Shown: positions 51,159 through 60,763, numbered from the stretch's first letter. The stretch is 64,000 bases of DNA from Polaribacter sp. (GCF_024639685.1 NZ_JAHEHX010000021.1:248001-312000); one strand, 5' to 3'. Notes: generated from the letters alone by a model not told the origin. Translations and numbers: made by a program.

Positions 51159-51692
51159 ATGCAAGAGACCTCAAAACAATATGACGCTGTAGTTGAAGAA
51201 TGCAGGAATTTATTTATTAAAAAAATGTCTGATTACGGAAGTGCTTGGCGCATTTTACGTTTACCTTCATTAACAGATCAGATTTATATAAAATCACAAC
51301 GAATTCGACAATTACAAGAAAACGAAGTTCGTAAGGTAGATGAAGGTATTAAACCAGAATTTATTGGTATAATAAACTACTCAATTATGGCTTTAGTACA
51401 ATTAGAAAAAGGAGTGGTTGAAAACCCAGATTTATCTACAGAAGCAGCAACTCTATTGTATGACAAGCATCTAAAAATCACTAAAGATTTAATGCTAAAC
51501 AAAAATCATGATTATGGAGAAGCTTGGAGAGATATGCGTGTATCTAGTTTAACAGATTTAATTTTACAGAAATTATTACGCGTAAAACAAATTGAGGATA
51601 ACAAAGGGAAAACCATAGTATCTGAAGGCATTGATGCTAACTACCAGGATATGATTAACTATGCTATTTTTGCAATGATTCACTTGGCATAA
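51159..51692 (+). CDS. DUF1599 domain-containing protein
   Basis: Two repeats: KKMSDYGSAWRILRLPSLTDQIYIKSQRIRQLQE and NKNHDYGEAWRDMRVSSLTDLILQKLLRVKQIED. Confidence 0.9.
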   Translation: MQETSKQYDAVVEECRNLFIKKMSDYGSAWRILRLPSLTDQIYIKSQRIRQLQENEVRKVDEGIKPEFIGIINYSIMALVQLEKGVVENPDLSTEAATLLYDKHLKITKDLMLNKNHDYGEAWRDMRVSSLTDLILQKLLRVKQIEDNKGKTIVSEGIDANYQDMINYAIFAMIHLA

Positions 51693-51726
51693 TACCTGAT
51701 ATGTTTTACCTTTTAAATTAAAATTT

Positions 51727-52689
51727 ATGAAAATACTTGTTCAAATTGCTAGGGTACTTGTTGGTGGTCTTTTTATATTTTCGGGATTCGTAAAATTAGT
51801 AGACCCTATTGGCTCCCAGTACAAATTTGAAGAGTATTTTTCTGAAGGTGTATTGAATTTAGAGTTCTTAATTCCGTATGCTTTACCTTTTGCCATCTTT
51901 TTAATTATTGCAGAGATTGTTTTAGGGTTTGCGCTATTAGTGGGTTGGAAAGTAAAGTTTACCGTAAACAGTTTAAAACTAATAATTCTTTTCTTCCTCT
52001 TTTTAACCTGGTATTCTGCGTATTACAACAAGGTAACCGACTGTGGTTGTTTTGGAGATGCTATTAAACTCTCTCCTTGGGAAACATTTTGGAAAGATGT
52101 AATTCTTACTATCTTAATATTTTTTATAGGTTTCAAGATAAAGTTTATCAATCGTGTTTTTGTTAGAAACAACAATGGGTTTGTTGTTTTTTTATCTTTA
52201 ATAGTGTCTGCTACAATTACCTGGTATGTGCTGGTAAACTTGCCTATAATTGACTTTAGAGCCTATGCTGTAGGTAAAAACATCCCAAAGGGAATGGAAT
52301 ATAAAAATGATGGAAGTATACCTCCTATTCATGATTTCTTTTTGGAAGATGCTCAAAACGATTTAGCACCTGAAATCTTGAAAATGGACAAAGTGCTACT
52401 CATTATTATGCCTAGTTTAGAAAAATCTGATTTTAAAGCATTTCCAAATATCATAGAAACTGTAATGCAAGCAAAACAAAAAGGATATAAGGTTTACGGA
52501 GTATCTGCATCTTTTGCTGACATTATAGAACTTACCAAAAAACGCTATAAACTAGATTTCGAATTTCTATTTTGCGATGAAACAACTTTAAAAACAATGA
52601 TTAGAGCTAATCCTGGAATTATGATTTTAAATAAAGGGACCATTGTTACCAAAAAGAATTGGAGAAATATTGATGAATTAGAGCTGTAA
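51727..52689 (+). CDS. BT_3928-type DoxX/MauE membrane protein
   Basis: VGGLFIFSGFVKLVDPIGSQYKFEEYF, NKVTDCGCFGDAIKLSPWETFWKDV. Confidence 0.88.
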   Translation: MKILVQIARVLVGGLFIFSGFVKLVDPIGSQYKFEEYFSEGVLNLEFLIPYALPFAIFLIIAEIVLGFALLVGWKVKFTVNSLKLIILFFLFLTWYSAYYNKVTDCGCFGDAIKLSPWETFWKDVILTILIFFIGFKIKFINRVFVRNNNGFVVFLSLIVSATITWYVLVNLPIIDFRAYAVGKNIPKGMEYKNDGSIPPIHDFFLEDAQNDLAPEILKMDKVLLIIMPSLEKSDFKAFPNIIETVMQAKQKGYKVYGVSASFADIIELTKKRYKLDFEFLFCDETTLKTMIRANPGIMILNKGTIVTKKNWRNIDELEL

Positions 52690-53054
52690 TGAAAAACCTA
52701 CTTTTTGTTTTTATTGGTGGTGGCTTTGGTAGCGTTCTTCGCTATTGTATTAGTAAATGGCTAAACAATACAGAAACAGGTATACCTTATGGTACATTTG
52801 CAGTTAACATTTTAGGAAGCTTTCTAATTGGACTAATTTTAGGTTATGCTGCAAAAACCGATACTATTTCTGATAATCACACTTTGCTCTTAGCAACTGG
52901 TTTTTGTGGTGGCTTTACTACCTTTTCTACGTTTGCCTACGAAAACCACGTGTTTTTAAAATCAGGAGATTTTAGCTCTTTTGCTTTTTATACCATAGCA
53001 AGTTTTGCAATTGGTTTTTTAGCTGTATTTGCTGGCGTGTATGTTATCAAATAA
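52689..53054 (+). CDS. crcB: Fluoride efflux transporter CrcB
   Basis: GGGFGSVLRYCISKW, GTFAVNILGSFLIGL, GFCGGFTTFSTFAYE. Confidence 0.95.
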   Translation: MKNLLFVFIGGGFGSVLRYCISKWLNNTETGIPYGTFAVNILGSFLIGLILGYAAKTDTISDNHTLLLATGFCGGFTTFSTFAYENHVFLKSGDFSSFAFYTIASFAIGFLAVFAGVYVIK

Positions 53055-53068
53055 ATCCAAATTTTAAA

Positions 53069-53770
53069 ATGAATAAACTTGTAACTTATCAATCACAAGA
53101 AAATTACGCTGTTATAACTATTAACAATGGTAAGGCAAATGCAATTTCTCATGAGGTAATTTCTGGAATACACGAAGGGTTACATATAGCCGAAAAGGAA
53201 AGTAAAGTGGTTATTTTAACAGGAACTGAGGGTGTTTTTTCAGGTGGATTTGATTTAAGTATCATGAAAAAGTCACCTAAAGACGCTATAGATTTAGTGA
53301 CTGAAGGCTCTAAGCTCTCGCTACGAATGTTACAATTTCCACTTCCTATTATAATAGCATGTAATGGCCATGCTATTGCCAAAGGTGCTTTTTTATTACT
53401 TTCTTCAGATTATAGAATTGGTGTGCAAGGCAATTTTAAAATAGGCTTGAATGAGGTGGCAATAGGAATGACAATGCATAATGCAGGCGTGGCCATTGCT
53501 AGAGCTAGACTCTCAGAAGTATATTTAAATAGAAGTGTTATTAATGCAGAAATATATACTCCTGCAGTAGCAATAACTGCTGGGTTTCTAGATGCCATTG
53601 TACAACCAGAAGAACTTTTAAATACCGCTATTTCTACAGCTAAATTATTTGGTGAATTAAACATGGCAGCTCATGCTAAAACCAAATTAAAAATTAGAAA
53701 ACCTCACTTAAAGGCCTTGGAAAATGGTATTTTGCTAGATAAAAAAAATAGTATTAGACTTAATCCCTAA
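53069..53770 (+). CDS. Crotonase/enoyl-CoA hydratase family protein
   Basis: AVITINNGKANAIS, VILTGTEGVFSGGFDLSIM. Confidence 0.9.
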   Translation: MNKLVTYQSQENYAVITINNGKANAISHEVISGIHEGLHIAEKESKVVILTGTEGVFSGGFDLSIMKKSPKDAIDLVTEGSKLSLRMLQFPLPIIIACNGHAIAKGAFLLLSSDYRIGVQGNFKIGLNEVAIGMTMHNAGVAIARARLSEVYLNRSVINAEIYTPAVAITAGFLDAIVQPEELLNTAISTAKLFGELNMAAHAKTKLKIRKPHLKALENGILLDKKNSIRLNP

Positions 53771-54381
53771 TATTTTTTAAACGTTTTAATACCAGCTTTT
53801 ACTTCAATATCTAAATGATTCTTTCTAGGAGTTAATGGACAAGAATACTTTGCATTATAGGCACAATAGGGGTTATATGTATTGTTAAAATTTAAAATAA
53901 TAGTATTGTGTTTAATAAGATCTCCAAGCATAATATCCATATAACGACCTGCACCATAAGATTCAGACCCAGAGGTATTGTCTGTAAAAGGTAAAAAAAG
54001 GTAGTCTTTGTATTTCTCGTCTTTTAAATCATCTTGACTTTGATATATCGTAAGCGCTAATGGTTTATTTTGTAATGTGAAATTTACAACTCCAAACTCC
54101 TTGTATAAAGGAGCTCTTTCTGTTGTGGTTAGCATTTCAAAAATTGGTGCATTTTTAATTGGCGTAAACGTCGCTTTTACAATAAAAGAACTATCCACAG
54201 GAAAAAAATCGAGTCCTTTAAAATTTTTTAAATCTTTTGGAAGTAAAGGAGATGTTGTGGCATCTTTAAAACTTGCATTCAACTGCTGTTGATAGGTTGT
54301 TTTACCAATTAAAGGTCGCTTATCTTTAGAATTACAAGAAACTACAAAAAGAGTTAAAAAGAGAATTAAATATTTATTCAT
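53767..54381 (-). CDS. DUF1684 domain-containing lipoprotein
   Basis: Lipobox LFVVSCNSK; GAGRYMDI, LNFNNTYNPYCAYNAKYSCPLTPRKNHLDIEVKAG. Confidence 0.87.
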   Translation of the reverse strand: MNKYLILFLTLFVVSCNSKDKRPLIGKTTYQQQLNASFKDATTSPLLPKDLKNFKGLDFFPVDSSFIVKATFTPIKNAPIFEMLTTTERAPLYKEFGVVNFTLQNKPLALTIYQSQDDLKDEKYKDYLFLPFTDNTSGSESYGAGRYMDIMLGDLIKHNTIILNFNNTYNPYCAYNAKYSCPLTPRKNHLDIEVKAGIKTFKKY

Positions 54382-54391
54382 TAATATAAAA

Positions 54392-55324
54392 TTATAATGT
54401 AAAAACCACAAACAGTATATAGCTTAACAACAACACAGCACCATGCATCCAATTAAGTATATTTTTTTTAGGAATAAGAACCATTGGGAGTAAAACAATA
54501 ACAATAGCTAACATCCAGAAAATATCGCTAGTTAAAAGTTTTTGATCTGATAATGAAATGGGTGTAATCATTGCAGTAATTCCAATAACTGCTAAAATAT
54601 TAAATATATTAGACCCAATTAAATTCCCTAAAGAAATGGCTTTTTCTTTTTTTAGTACTGCAATAATAGAAGCTGCTAATTCAGGCACACTGGTTCCAAT
54701 AGACACCAGTGTTACCCCTATAACACGTTCTGTAACGCCAAATTCTAACGCTAATGCAGTTGCGCCTTTTATCAATAATTCAGAGCCAAGCCATAACCCA
54801 AAACATCCAAGGCTAAAAAAAACAAAAATCTTACTATTAGATAACTGATTTTCATCCTCTAACACAATTTCTGAATGCTTATTTTTTTGTGTTTTTAAAA
54901 GATATACAATAAAAGAAATTAATAAAGTAAATAGAAGTAAACCCTCTGGTTGATCAATTACTCGGTCATTTTCTAAAAAAACATAAAGTAGTACAGATGC
55001 AATGAGCATTACGGGCCAATTTACTTTGTAAAAATCTTTGTGAACGTGTAAGGTGCATAATAGTAAAGTTACCCCTAAAACCAAACCTAAATTTGCGATA
55101 TTAGAACCTATTACATTACCCAATGTCAGGTCTGACGCTCCTGTTAAAGCAGCATTTATACTAACAATAAGTTCAGGAGCAGAGGTTGCAAAAGAAACCA
55201 CTGTCATTCCAATTACAACTTTAGATATTTTTAATTTAAGAGATAAAGCAACTGCTGATTTTAATAACCAATCACCTCCAAAAATCAACAATACTAAACC
55301 TAGACCAATCCATAAAAAATTCAT
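54392..55324 (-). CDS. Calcium/sodium antiporter (CaCA family)
   Basis: Duplicated alpha repeats: VVSFATSAPELIVSINAAL...GNVIGSNIANLGLVLG and LVSIGTSVPELAASIIAVL...GNLIGSNIFNILAVIG. Confidence 0.94.
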   Translation of the reverse strand: MNFLWIGLGLVLLIFGGDWLLKSAVALSLKLKISKVVIGMTVVSFATSAPELIVSINAALTGASDLTLGNVIGSNIANLGLVLGVTLLLCTLHVHKDFYKVNWPVMLIASVLLYVFLENDRVIDQPEGLLLFTLLISFIVYLLKTQKNKHSEIVLEDENQLSNSKIFVFFSLGCFGLWLGSELLIKGATALALEFGVTERVIGVTLVSIGTSVPELAASIIAVLKKEKAISLGNLIGSNIFNILAVIGITAMITPISLSDQKLLTSDIFWMLAIVIVLLPMVLIPKKNILNWMHGAVLLLSYILFVVFTL

Positions 55325-55511
55325 CAAAAAAGTTTTTGCAAAGATACAAGATTGCACTATTATATAAATTGATTCTTTTATAAAACCCATTTTAGTTTTA
55401 ATAATAAATGAGATAAAAAAAGCTCTAAAAAGTTGGTTAATTTCTTACGAAGAAGAAAAATCACGGAAAATGGTTAATTTTACTTAAATTTAACGACAAA
55501 GGGAATAACAA

Positions 55512-55664
55512 ATGCAACAAAAAGCTTTTAAAATACTAGCCAAACTAAATAAGTTAGTATTGCCTTCATTTACTAAAAAAAAATTGGATATCTCTAAAGC
55601 CTCAAAGATGCAATTGGCAATTATTGGTTGGAGAGCCTTAGTAACAATGAAATCTTTAGATTAA
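55512..55664 (+). CDS. Small conserved basic protein (50 aa)
   Basis: MQQKAFKILAKLNKLVLPSFTKKKLDISKASKMQLAIIGWRALVTMKSLD; not in supplied ORF list. Confidence 0.6.
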   Translation: MQQKAFKILAKLNKLVLPSFTKKKLDISKASKMQLAIIGWRALVTMKSLD

Positions 55665-55670
55665 AAAAAT

Positions 55671-55901
55671 ATGAAAAATCAGCACATTACCGTATTTTCT
55701 GGTTCATCCATTCTCGTAAAGGGATTGCAAAACAGATTAGAGGACCACAACATAAGCGCTTTAATTAAAGACAGAGTGGAATCTGCAAGATTAGGCGGTT
55801 TTGGAGAGCATAGAACTGCGATTGAGTTACAAGTTTTAGATGTAGATATAGAAAAAGCTAAACCCATTGTAGCAGCTTATGAAAAAGAAATTAATTCTTA
55901 A
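55671..55901 (+). CDS. DUF2007 domain-containing (putative signal transducing) protein
   Basis: VFSGSSILVKGLQNRLEDHNISALIKD. Confidence 0.8.
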   Translation: MKNQHITVFSGSSILVKGLQNRLEDHNISALIKDRVESARLGGFGEHRTAIELQVLDVDIEKAKPIVAAYEKEINS

Positions 55902-55939
55902 AAACTCATTCTAAGATTTCTTAGTTTAAAAAAAACAGC

Positions 55940-55947
55940 TATATTTG
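55940..55947 (+). promoter_or_regulatory. Bacteroidetes -7 promoter box of tRNA-Arg
   Basis: TATATTTG 12 nt upstream of the tRNA 5' end. Confidence 0.55.
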
Positions 55948-55959
55948 CACCCGCAAAAA

Positions 55960-56033
55960 GGCCATGTGGCGCAACTGAATAGCGCACTTGATTACGGCTC
56001 AAGAGGTTCTAGGTTTGAATCCTAGCATGGTCA
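55960..56033 (+). tRNA. tRNA-Arg(ACG)
   Basis: GGCCATG...CTTGA-TTACGGC-TCAAG...CTAGG-TTTGAAT-CCTAG-CATGGTC-A; ACG anticodon. Confidence 0.93.
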
Positions 56034-56049
56034 CAAATTCAAAATCAAT

Positions 56050-56079
56050 GAGTTACATTAATTTGTAACTCTTTTTTTA
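56050..56079 (+). terminator. Terminator downstream of tRNA-Arg
   Basis: GAGTTACattaatttGTAACTCTTTTTTT. Confidence 0.75.
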
Positions 56080-56096
56080 TGCTTAAATTTTGAAAA

Positions 56097-56120
56097 AGGG
56101 CGCAGTACAGGGCGCAGTAT
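56097..56120. repeat. Tandem 12-mer in the tRNA-Arg 3' flank
   Basis: AGGGCGCAGTAC AGGGCGCAGTAT. Confidence 0.8.
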
Positions 56121-56485
56121 CGCTCTTTTTAGTTAATTTTTATTTCAAAATTCGCACACCTTATCATGAACCACTAATCACAAATATTAGCAATAGAATC
56201 ATCTATATTATCACATTTAATATAATAAAAAACACCTATATTTCTATAAGTGCCTTTTAAATGCTAATTAATTTTCTTTTTCAATATATCTTAATATTAT
56301 TAAAAAATTTATCAATCCAAAAATATATTATTATTTAGACTTTTTTAGTAACATAAGTTACATTAAAATACACACGCACAATCGAGTTGTAGATTTGTAC
56401 AATGAGGTGGTTTAATGGTAGGTACTTTTTTGCTTTTGGACGTTATTCGAGATGTTCCCTAATGTAGTAATCAGCATAGATAAAT

Positions 56486-56854
56486 TCATCCAATACCCAA
56501 ATAGTTGAAACTCTTTTTACTTAGAAAGCTTCCTGTTTCTTTTAGTTTCTTTCTACATTTTGATTCCCTTTGTTTCATCAAAACCCCAAACCTTAATACA
56601 TTTAAAGAGTCTATGATACCGTAATGCCTTTTACGACCAATATTTCTAATTTCTTTCTTTGTTAATTTGTTTTTTTTCTTTACAATTAGTTTAAATTTCT
56701 GTCTCATAACTTCCAACTCTTCACAATCAGCATTCCTAATCTGCTCTTTTATAATATTTGGGATGTTGTAACGCTTTGTATTAAGCCAAAATTCAGAAGA
56801 CCCACCACAAGAGAATAATAAAATAGTTAAAGATAGTAAGAGTAGTTTTTTCAT
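56486..56854 (-). CDS. Hypothetical lipoprotein
   Basis: MKKLLLLSLTILLFSCGGSS lipobox; no domain recognised. Confidence 0.6.
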   Translation of the reverse strand: MKKLLLLSLTILLFSCGGSSEFWLNTKRYNIPNIIKEQIRNADCEELEVMRQKFKLIVKKKNKLTKKEIRNIGRKRHYGIIDSLNVLRFGVLMKQRESKCRKKLKETGSFLSKKSFNYLGIG

Positions 56855-57129
56855 AACAAATAGTTTTTCTCAAATATAAATATATATGACCAAACAAAAG
56901 AGAGCTATCAGACATTCTTTAATTTAACCTATTTACGAGGTTTAGAAATATCAGAATTAAAAGAGGAAGATATGCCTATGGTTTATTAGTTATATTTCAT
57001 AATCTCAGCCTATCATACAATTCAACAATATTCATTCTACGTTAACCACTTACATAATAATTGCAGACTTAATAAAGCATAAAAAACCACTACATTTCTG
57101 TAAGGGTTGTATTTTAAAGTATGTCTTAT

Positions 57130-57732
57130 TTAATTCTTTACGACCTTATAGGAATTTGTCTCTTTTGTCATTTTATCTAATGTCTTGACTATGTAAATAG
57201 CACTTGATAAAACGGATAAATCAATAGTATTGCCACTTGTTTCCATTACTTTATTTCCAGTCATATCAAATATTTCAATTTCATAATCTTTATTAGAATT
57301 TAAAGCAATTTTGGAGGTTGTTGGATTTGGAAAAAGTATTACTTTATTTAAAGGCGCTGGATTTATAGATGAAAGAGATTCATTAAAAGATGCGATATCA
57401 TATTCAATAGCATTAATAAGTCCCCTTGATTGATAAGCATCGTTCAAGTCAATTACACCGTCTCCATTAGTGTCCTCGGCTTCAGATTCATCAACTATAC
57501 CATCTCCATTTTGGTCTTCTCCAGAATAATAGGCTATTGCAGTAAGTGAGATTTCAGTACCTCCAGGAATTACAAACTGATATCCAGAAGTTGGGTCGTA
57601 TAGAGAACTTTCGGTCTGACGAAGAACATACCAGAACTTACCTTCAGGAACTGATATATTGGTGCTTACATTATCAATATCTGTTTCAAAAATAACTGTA
57701 CCATTTTTAAATGAATTATATAAAACTCCATT
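57130..57732 (-). pseudogene. 5'-truncated gene for secreted protein with EF-hand/dockerin-like repeats and T9SS C-terminal sorting domain
   Basis: Open frame without a plausible start: NGVLYNSFKNGTVIFETDIDNVSTNISVPEGKFWYVLRQTESSLYDPTSGYQFVIPGGTEISLTAIAYYSGEDQNGDGIVDESEAEDTNGDGVIDLNDAYQSRG...VILFPNPTTSKIALNS...IYIVKTL; in-frame TGA at 57733-57735. Confidence 0.75.
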
Positions 57733-57871
57733 TCAGGCCCTTAAGTTTATTGAATTGCAATGTATAGACTTTTAAAATTTTTATTCTCCTGTATTCGATA
57801 AAATAAAAAGAAATCATCTTCTTGTAATGGTGTACGTCAACTTTTTTTGTAAAAAAATTTATAAAATAGAC

Positions 57872-58144
57872 TTACTTTAAGTATTGTGTAATTGCAAGTC
57901 TGTGGGCAGGTATACTTTTATCATAATTTTCTACCAAAATTTCTAATATCTCAGGCTTTTCTTTACCTATTTGGCTTTTAGAGGAGTATTTAGAAACATA
58001 TAAATTATATTGATGTTTTTCTTTTTCAAAAATTAAATAATGAGTTTCATTCAACTCAGTATATGCAATCTCATTATTTGAAAAAGCTTCTGAATTGTCT
58101 TTTATGAACTCTGAAAACTCATAATATTTTAGAACATTTTCCAT
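57872..58144 (-). CDS. Hypothetical protein, immediately downstream of clpS
   Basis: Complete 90-aa ORF, 2-nt spacing from clpS. Confidence 0.6.
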   Translation of the reverse strand: MENVLKYYEFSEFIKDNSEAFSNNEIAYTELNETHYLIFEKEKHQYNLYVSKYSSKSQIGKEKPEILEILVENYDKSIPAHRLAITQYLK

Positions 58145-58146
58145 AC

Positions 58147-58422
58147 TTATACCAATTCTGCAGATAAACCTAATTGTAACAATTTAGAACACCTAGGTTC
58201 TAAATCTTTAAACTCGCCAGATTTTACAGTGCATTTTCCTTTGTAGTGAACTAGCATTGCACACTGCTCTGCTTGTTCTAAGTTATGATCGCATACACTA
58301 ATTAAAGATTCAATTACGTGATCGAACGTGTTTACATCATCATTATGCAATACAATTTCATGCTGAAAAACCTCTTTTTCTAAGACTTCTACTTCTTCTT
58401 GAATTTTTTCTTTTGTACTCAT
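58147..58422 (-). CDS. clpS: ATP-dependent Clp protease adaptor ClpS
   Basis: HEIVLHNDDVNTFDHVIESL, EQAEQCAMLVHYKGKCTVKSG. Confidence 0.94.
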   Translation of the reverse strand: MSTKEKIQEEVEVLEKEVFQHEIVLHNDDVNTFDHVIESLISVCDHNLEQAEQCAMLVHYKGKCTVKSGEFKDLEPRCSKLLQLGLSAELV

Positions 58423-58432
58423 AAATTCAAAA

Positions 58433-59269
58433 TTACAATTTATTGTATTTTAAAGCAACCCAATTATTTCTTTCTATCGTTTTTTCTAAATTTAAATTAA
58501 ATTTAGAAACTTCAGTATCTATAGTACTAATATCTTCTTTATAAAAACCACTTAATAGTAAAATACCGTTTTTATTTAAGCAATTTGTATATACTTCCAT
58601 ATCATTCAATAAAATATTCCTATTGATATTAGCAATAATTACATCGTATTTTTTATCGGTCAACAAAGAAGAATCACCTTCATAAACATTAATATTTGTA
58701 CAATTATTGCGTTTTACATTCTCAATAGAGTTCTCATAACACCAATTATCTATATCTATAGCATCAATAGGGTTTGCACCTTTCATTTCTGCAAAAATTG
58801 CTAAAATTCCAGTTCCACACCCCATATCTAACGTTTTTTTATGCTTTAGATCTAGTGCTAGTAAATGCTGAATCATCATATGGGTAGTTTCATGATGACC
58901 AGTTCCAAAACTCATTTTTGGCTCTATAATAATATCATACTCTAAATTTGGATTCTCATGAAAAGGAGCTCTTATGCTTACCAAATCGTTTACTTGAATT
59001 GGTGTAAAGTTCTTTTCCCATTCAGCATTCCAATTGGTTTGTGCTACCTCTTTTTCTTTATAAGAAATAGAAAATTCATCTGACTTTAAAATATAAATAT
59101 CTTCTAAAATATGTGCATTATAATGGTCTTTTTGAATGTAAGCAATTAAACCAGTTTCAGTTTCTACAAAACTCTCAAAACCTACAGCACCTAGCTCTGC
59201 TACTAAAATTTCTGAAACTGGTTCTTTTGGTGTTAATGTAAAAGTATATTCAATATATATATTATCCAT
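58433..59269 (-). CDS. prmA: Ribosomal protein L11 methyltransferase
   Basis: EPKMSFGTGHHETTHMM, TLDMGCGTGILAIFAEMKGA, DVIIANINRNILL. Confidence 0.95.
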   Translation of the reverse strand: MDNIYIEYTFTLTPKEPVSEILVAELGAVGFESFVETETGLIAYIQKDHYNAHILEDIYILKSDEFSISYKEKEVAQTNWNAEWEKNFTPIQVNDLVSIRAPFHENPNLEYDIIIEPKMSFGTGHHETTHMMIQHLLALDLKHKKTLDMGCGTGILAIFAEMKGANPIDAIDIDNWCYENSIENVKRNNCTNINVYEGDSSLLTDKKYDVIIANINRNILLNDMEVYTNCLNKNGILLLSGFYKEDISTIDTEVSKFNLNLEKTIERNNWVALKYNKL

Positions 59270-59344
59270 AATAAAAAATGCATCAAGATTTAATCTTGAT
59301 GCAAATTTATTGGTTTTATACTAAAGTATGTGTTTTTGCTGTGT

Positions 59345-60103
59345 TTAAATTGCTTTAATAATGGCTGCAAAATCTGCAGGTTTTAAAGAAGCACCTCCGA
59401 TTAAACCTCCATCTACATCTTCTTTAGAAAATATTTCGTTGGCGTTTGCAGGTTTTACGCTACCTCCATATAAAATTGATACTGAATCTGCCACTTCTTG
59501 ATTGTACTTTTCAGCAAGTGTTTTTCTGATGAGAGCATGCATTTCTTGCGCTTGCTCAGGGCTTGCGGTTTCTCCTGTTCCAATAGCCCAAACAGGCTCG
59601 TAAGCTAAAACAATATTTTTAAAATCTTTACTCTCTAAATGAAACAGTCCATTTTGCAATTGACTTTTTACTACTTTAAAATGGTTACCAGATTTTCTAT
59701 CTTCTAATAATTCACCAAAACAAAAAATAGCCTCCATACCATTTTCTAAAACAGCGGATACTTTTTCTGCTAAAATAGCATCAGTTTCCTTAAAATATTC
59801 TCTTCTTTCAGAATGTCCTATAATTACAGATTGTACTCCAATAGATTGTAACATGTCTGCAGAAACTTCTCCTGTAAAAGCCCCATTTTTTGCTTGATGC
59901 ATATTTTGTGCAGCAACTTCCATTATACTTTCTTTAGTTAATGCTAAAGCAGTTGATAAATTTATATGTGAAGGTGAAATAACAACTCGTGTGTTTTGTA
60001 ATTGAAATGCTTCTATTTCTTGATGAATACCTGCTATTAGTGTTCTAGTCTCATTAACATTTATATTCATTTTCCAGTTTCCTGCTACTATTTTTTTTCT
60101 CAT
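59345..60103 (-). CDS. tpiA: Triose-phosphate isomerase
   Basis: RKKIVAGNWKMN, VIIGHSERREYF, AYEPVWAIGTG, YGGSVKPAN. Confidence 0.97.
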   Translation of the reverse strand: MRKKIVAGNWKMNINVNETRTLIAGIHQEIEAFQLQNTRVVISPSHINLSTALALTKESIMEVAAQNMHQAKNGAFTGEVSADMLQSIGVQSVIIGHSERREYFKETDAILAEKVSAVLENGMEAIFCFGELLEDRKSGNHFKVVKSQLQNGLFHLESKDFKNIVLAYEPVWAIGTGETASPEQAQEMHALIRKTLAEKYNQEVADSVSILYGGSVKPANANEIFSKEDVDGGLIGGASLKPADFAAIIKAI

Positions 60104-60189
60104 GGTTGTGTCTTTAAATCTAATTGTAAAATTAAGAAATGATCATTTAAATATTGTTCGAATTAAAAAATACTTACTACAACGTTTCC

Positions 60190-60681
60190 TTAGAGTTCTG
60201 CCAAAGCTCTCCTAATTTCCTTAGCGGTAGATTTTGTTTCATTAAACACAACAATAGCTCCTTTTTCATCAATCACCATATAGGTTGGTATCCAAGAAAG
60301 ATTTATAAATTCTACAAAATCTCCTTCATTCATGCCTTTTGGTAAATTGTAATGGTCTCCTTTTAACTGGTATTTTTTTATGGCTCTTTTCCATGCTGGC
60401 TTGCTAAAATCTGTTGATAAAAATACATAAGCAACATCTGGGAATTCTTTTTGTAATGTTACTAAATCTGGAAAGCCAACAATACAGTCTTTACACCAAG
60501 AAGCCCAAACATCTATCAGAATTTTTTTTCCTTTATGTTTATAAAGAACTTCTCTTAAAGTAATCTTAGTTCCGTCTAAACCAATAAGCATCTCTAAATT
60601 TGCAGACTCTGTAAATGAGGTTGGGTATTCTTTTTTACAGCTCATTACAACCAAAAAAAACAAAACAATAATTTTTTTCAT
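60190..60681 (-). CDS. TlpA-like thioredoxin-fold lipoprotein
   Basis: VVMSCKK lipobox; ILIDVWASWCKDCIVGFPDL redox motif. Confidence 0.9.
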   Translation of the reverse strand: MKKIIVLFFLVVMSCKKEYPTSFTESANLEMLIGLDGTKITLREVLYKHKGKKILIDVWASWCKDCIVGFPDLVTLQKEFPDVAYVFLSTDFSKPAWKRAIKKYQLKGDHYNLPKGMNEGDFVEFINLSWIPTYMVIDEKGAIVVFNETKSTAKEIRRALAEL

Positions 60682-60735
60682 TTAAATTTAAGTTTAAAAA
60701 ACAGGGATCTTTTGAGTGTTACCCATTAAAAATAG

Positions 60736-60743
60736 TATTTTTG
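60736..60743 (+). promoter_or_regulatory. Bacteroidetes -7 promoter box
   Basis: TATTTTTG 21 nt upstream of pyrF. Confidence 0.55.
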
Positions 60744-60763
60744 TATCACTTTAAGCAAAACTA

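Noticed and set aside
56925-56988. Possible tyrosine-recombinase fragment TFFNLTYLRGLEISELKEEDMPMVY* downstream of tRNA-Arg
   Set aside because: Only ~25 codons; resembles the LLTGLRISEL region superficially but lacks R-H-R-Y catalytic motifs. Too short to call an integrase.
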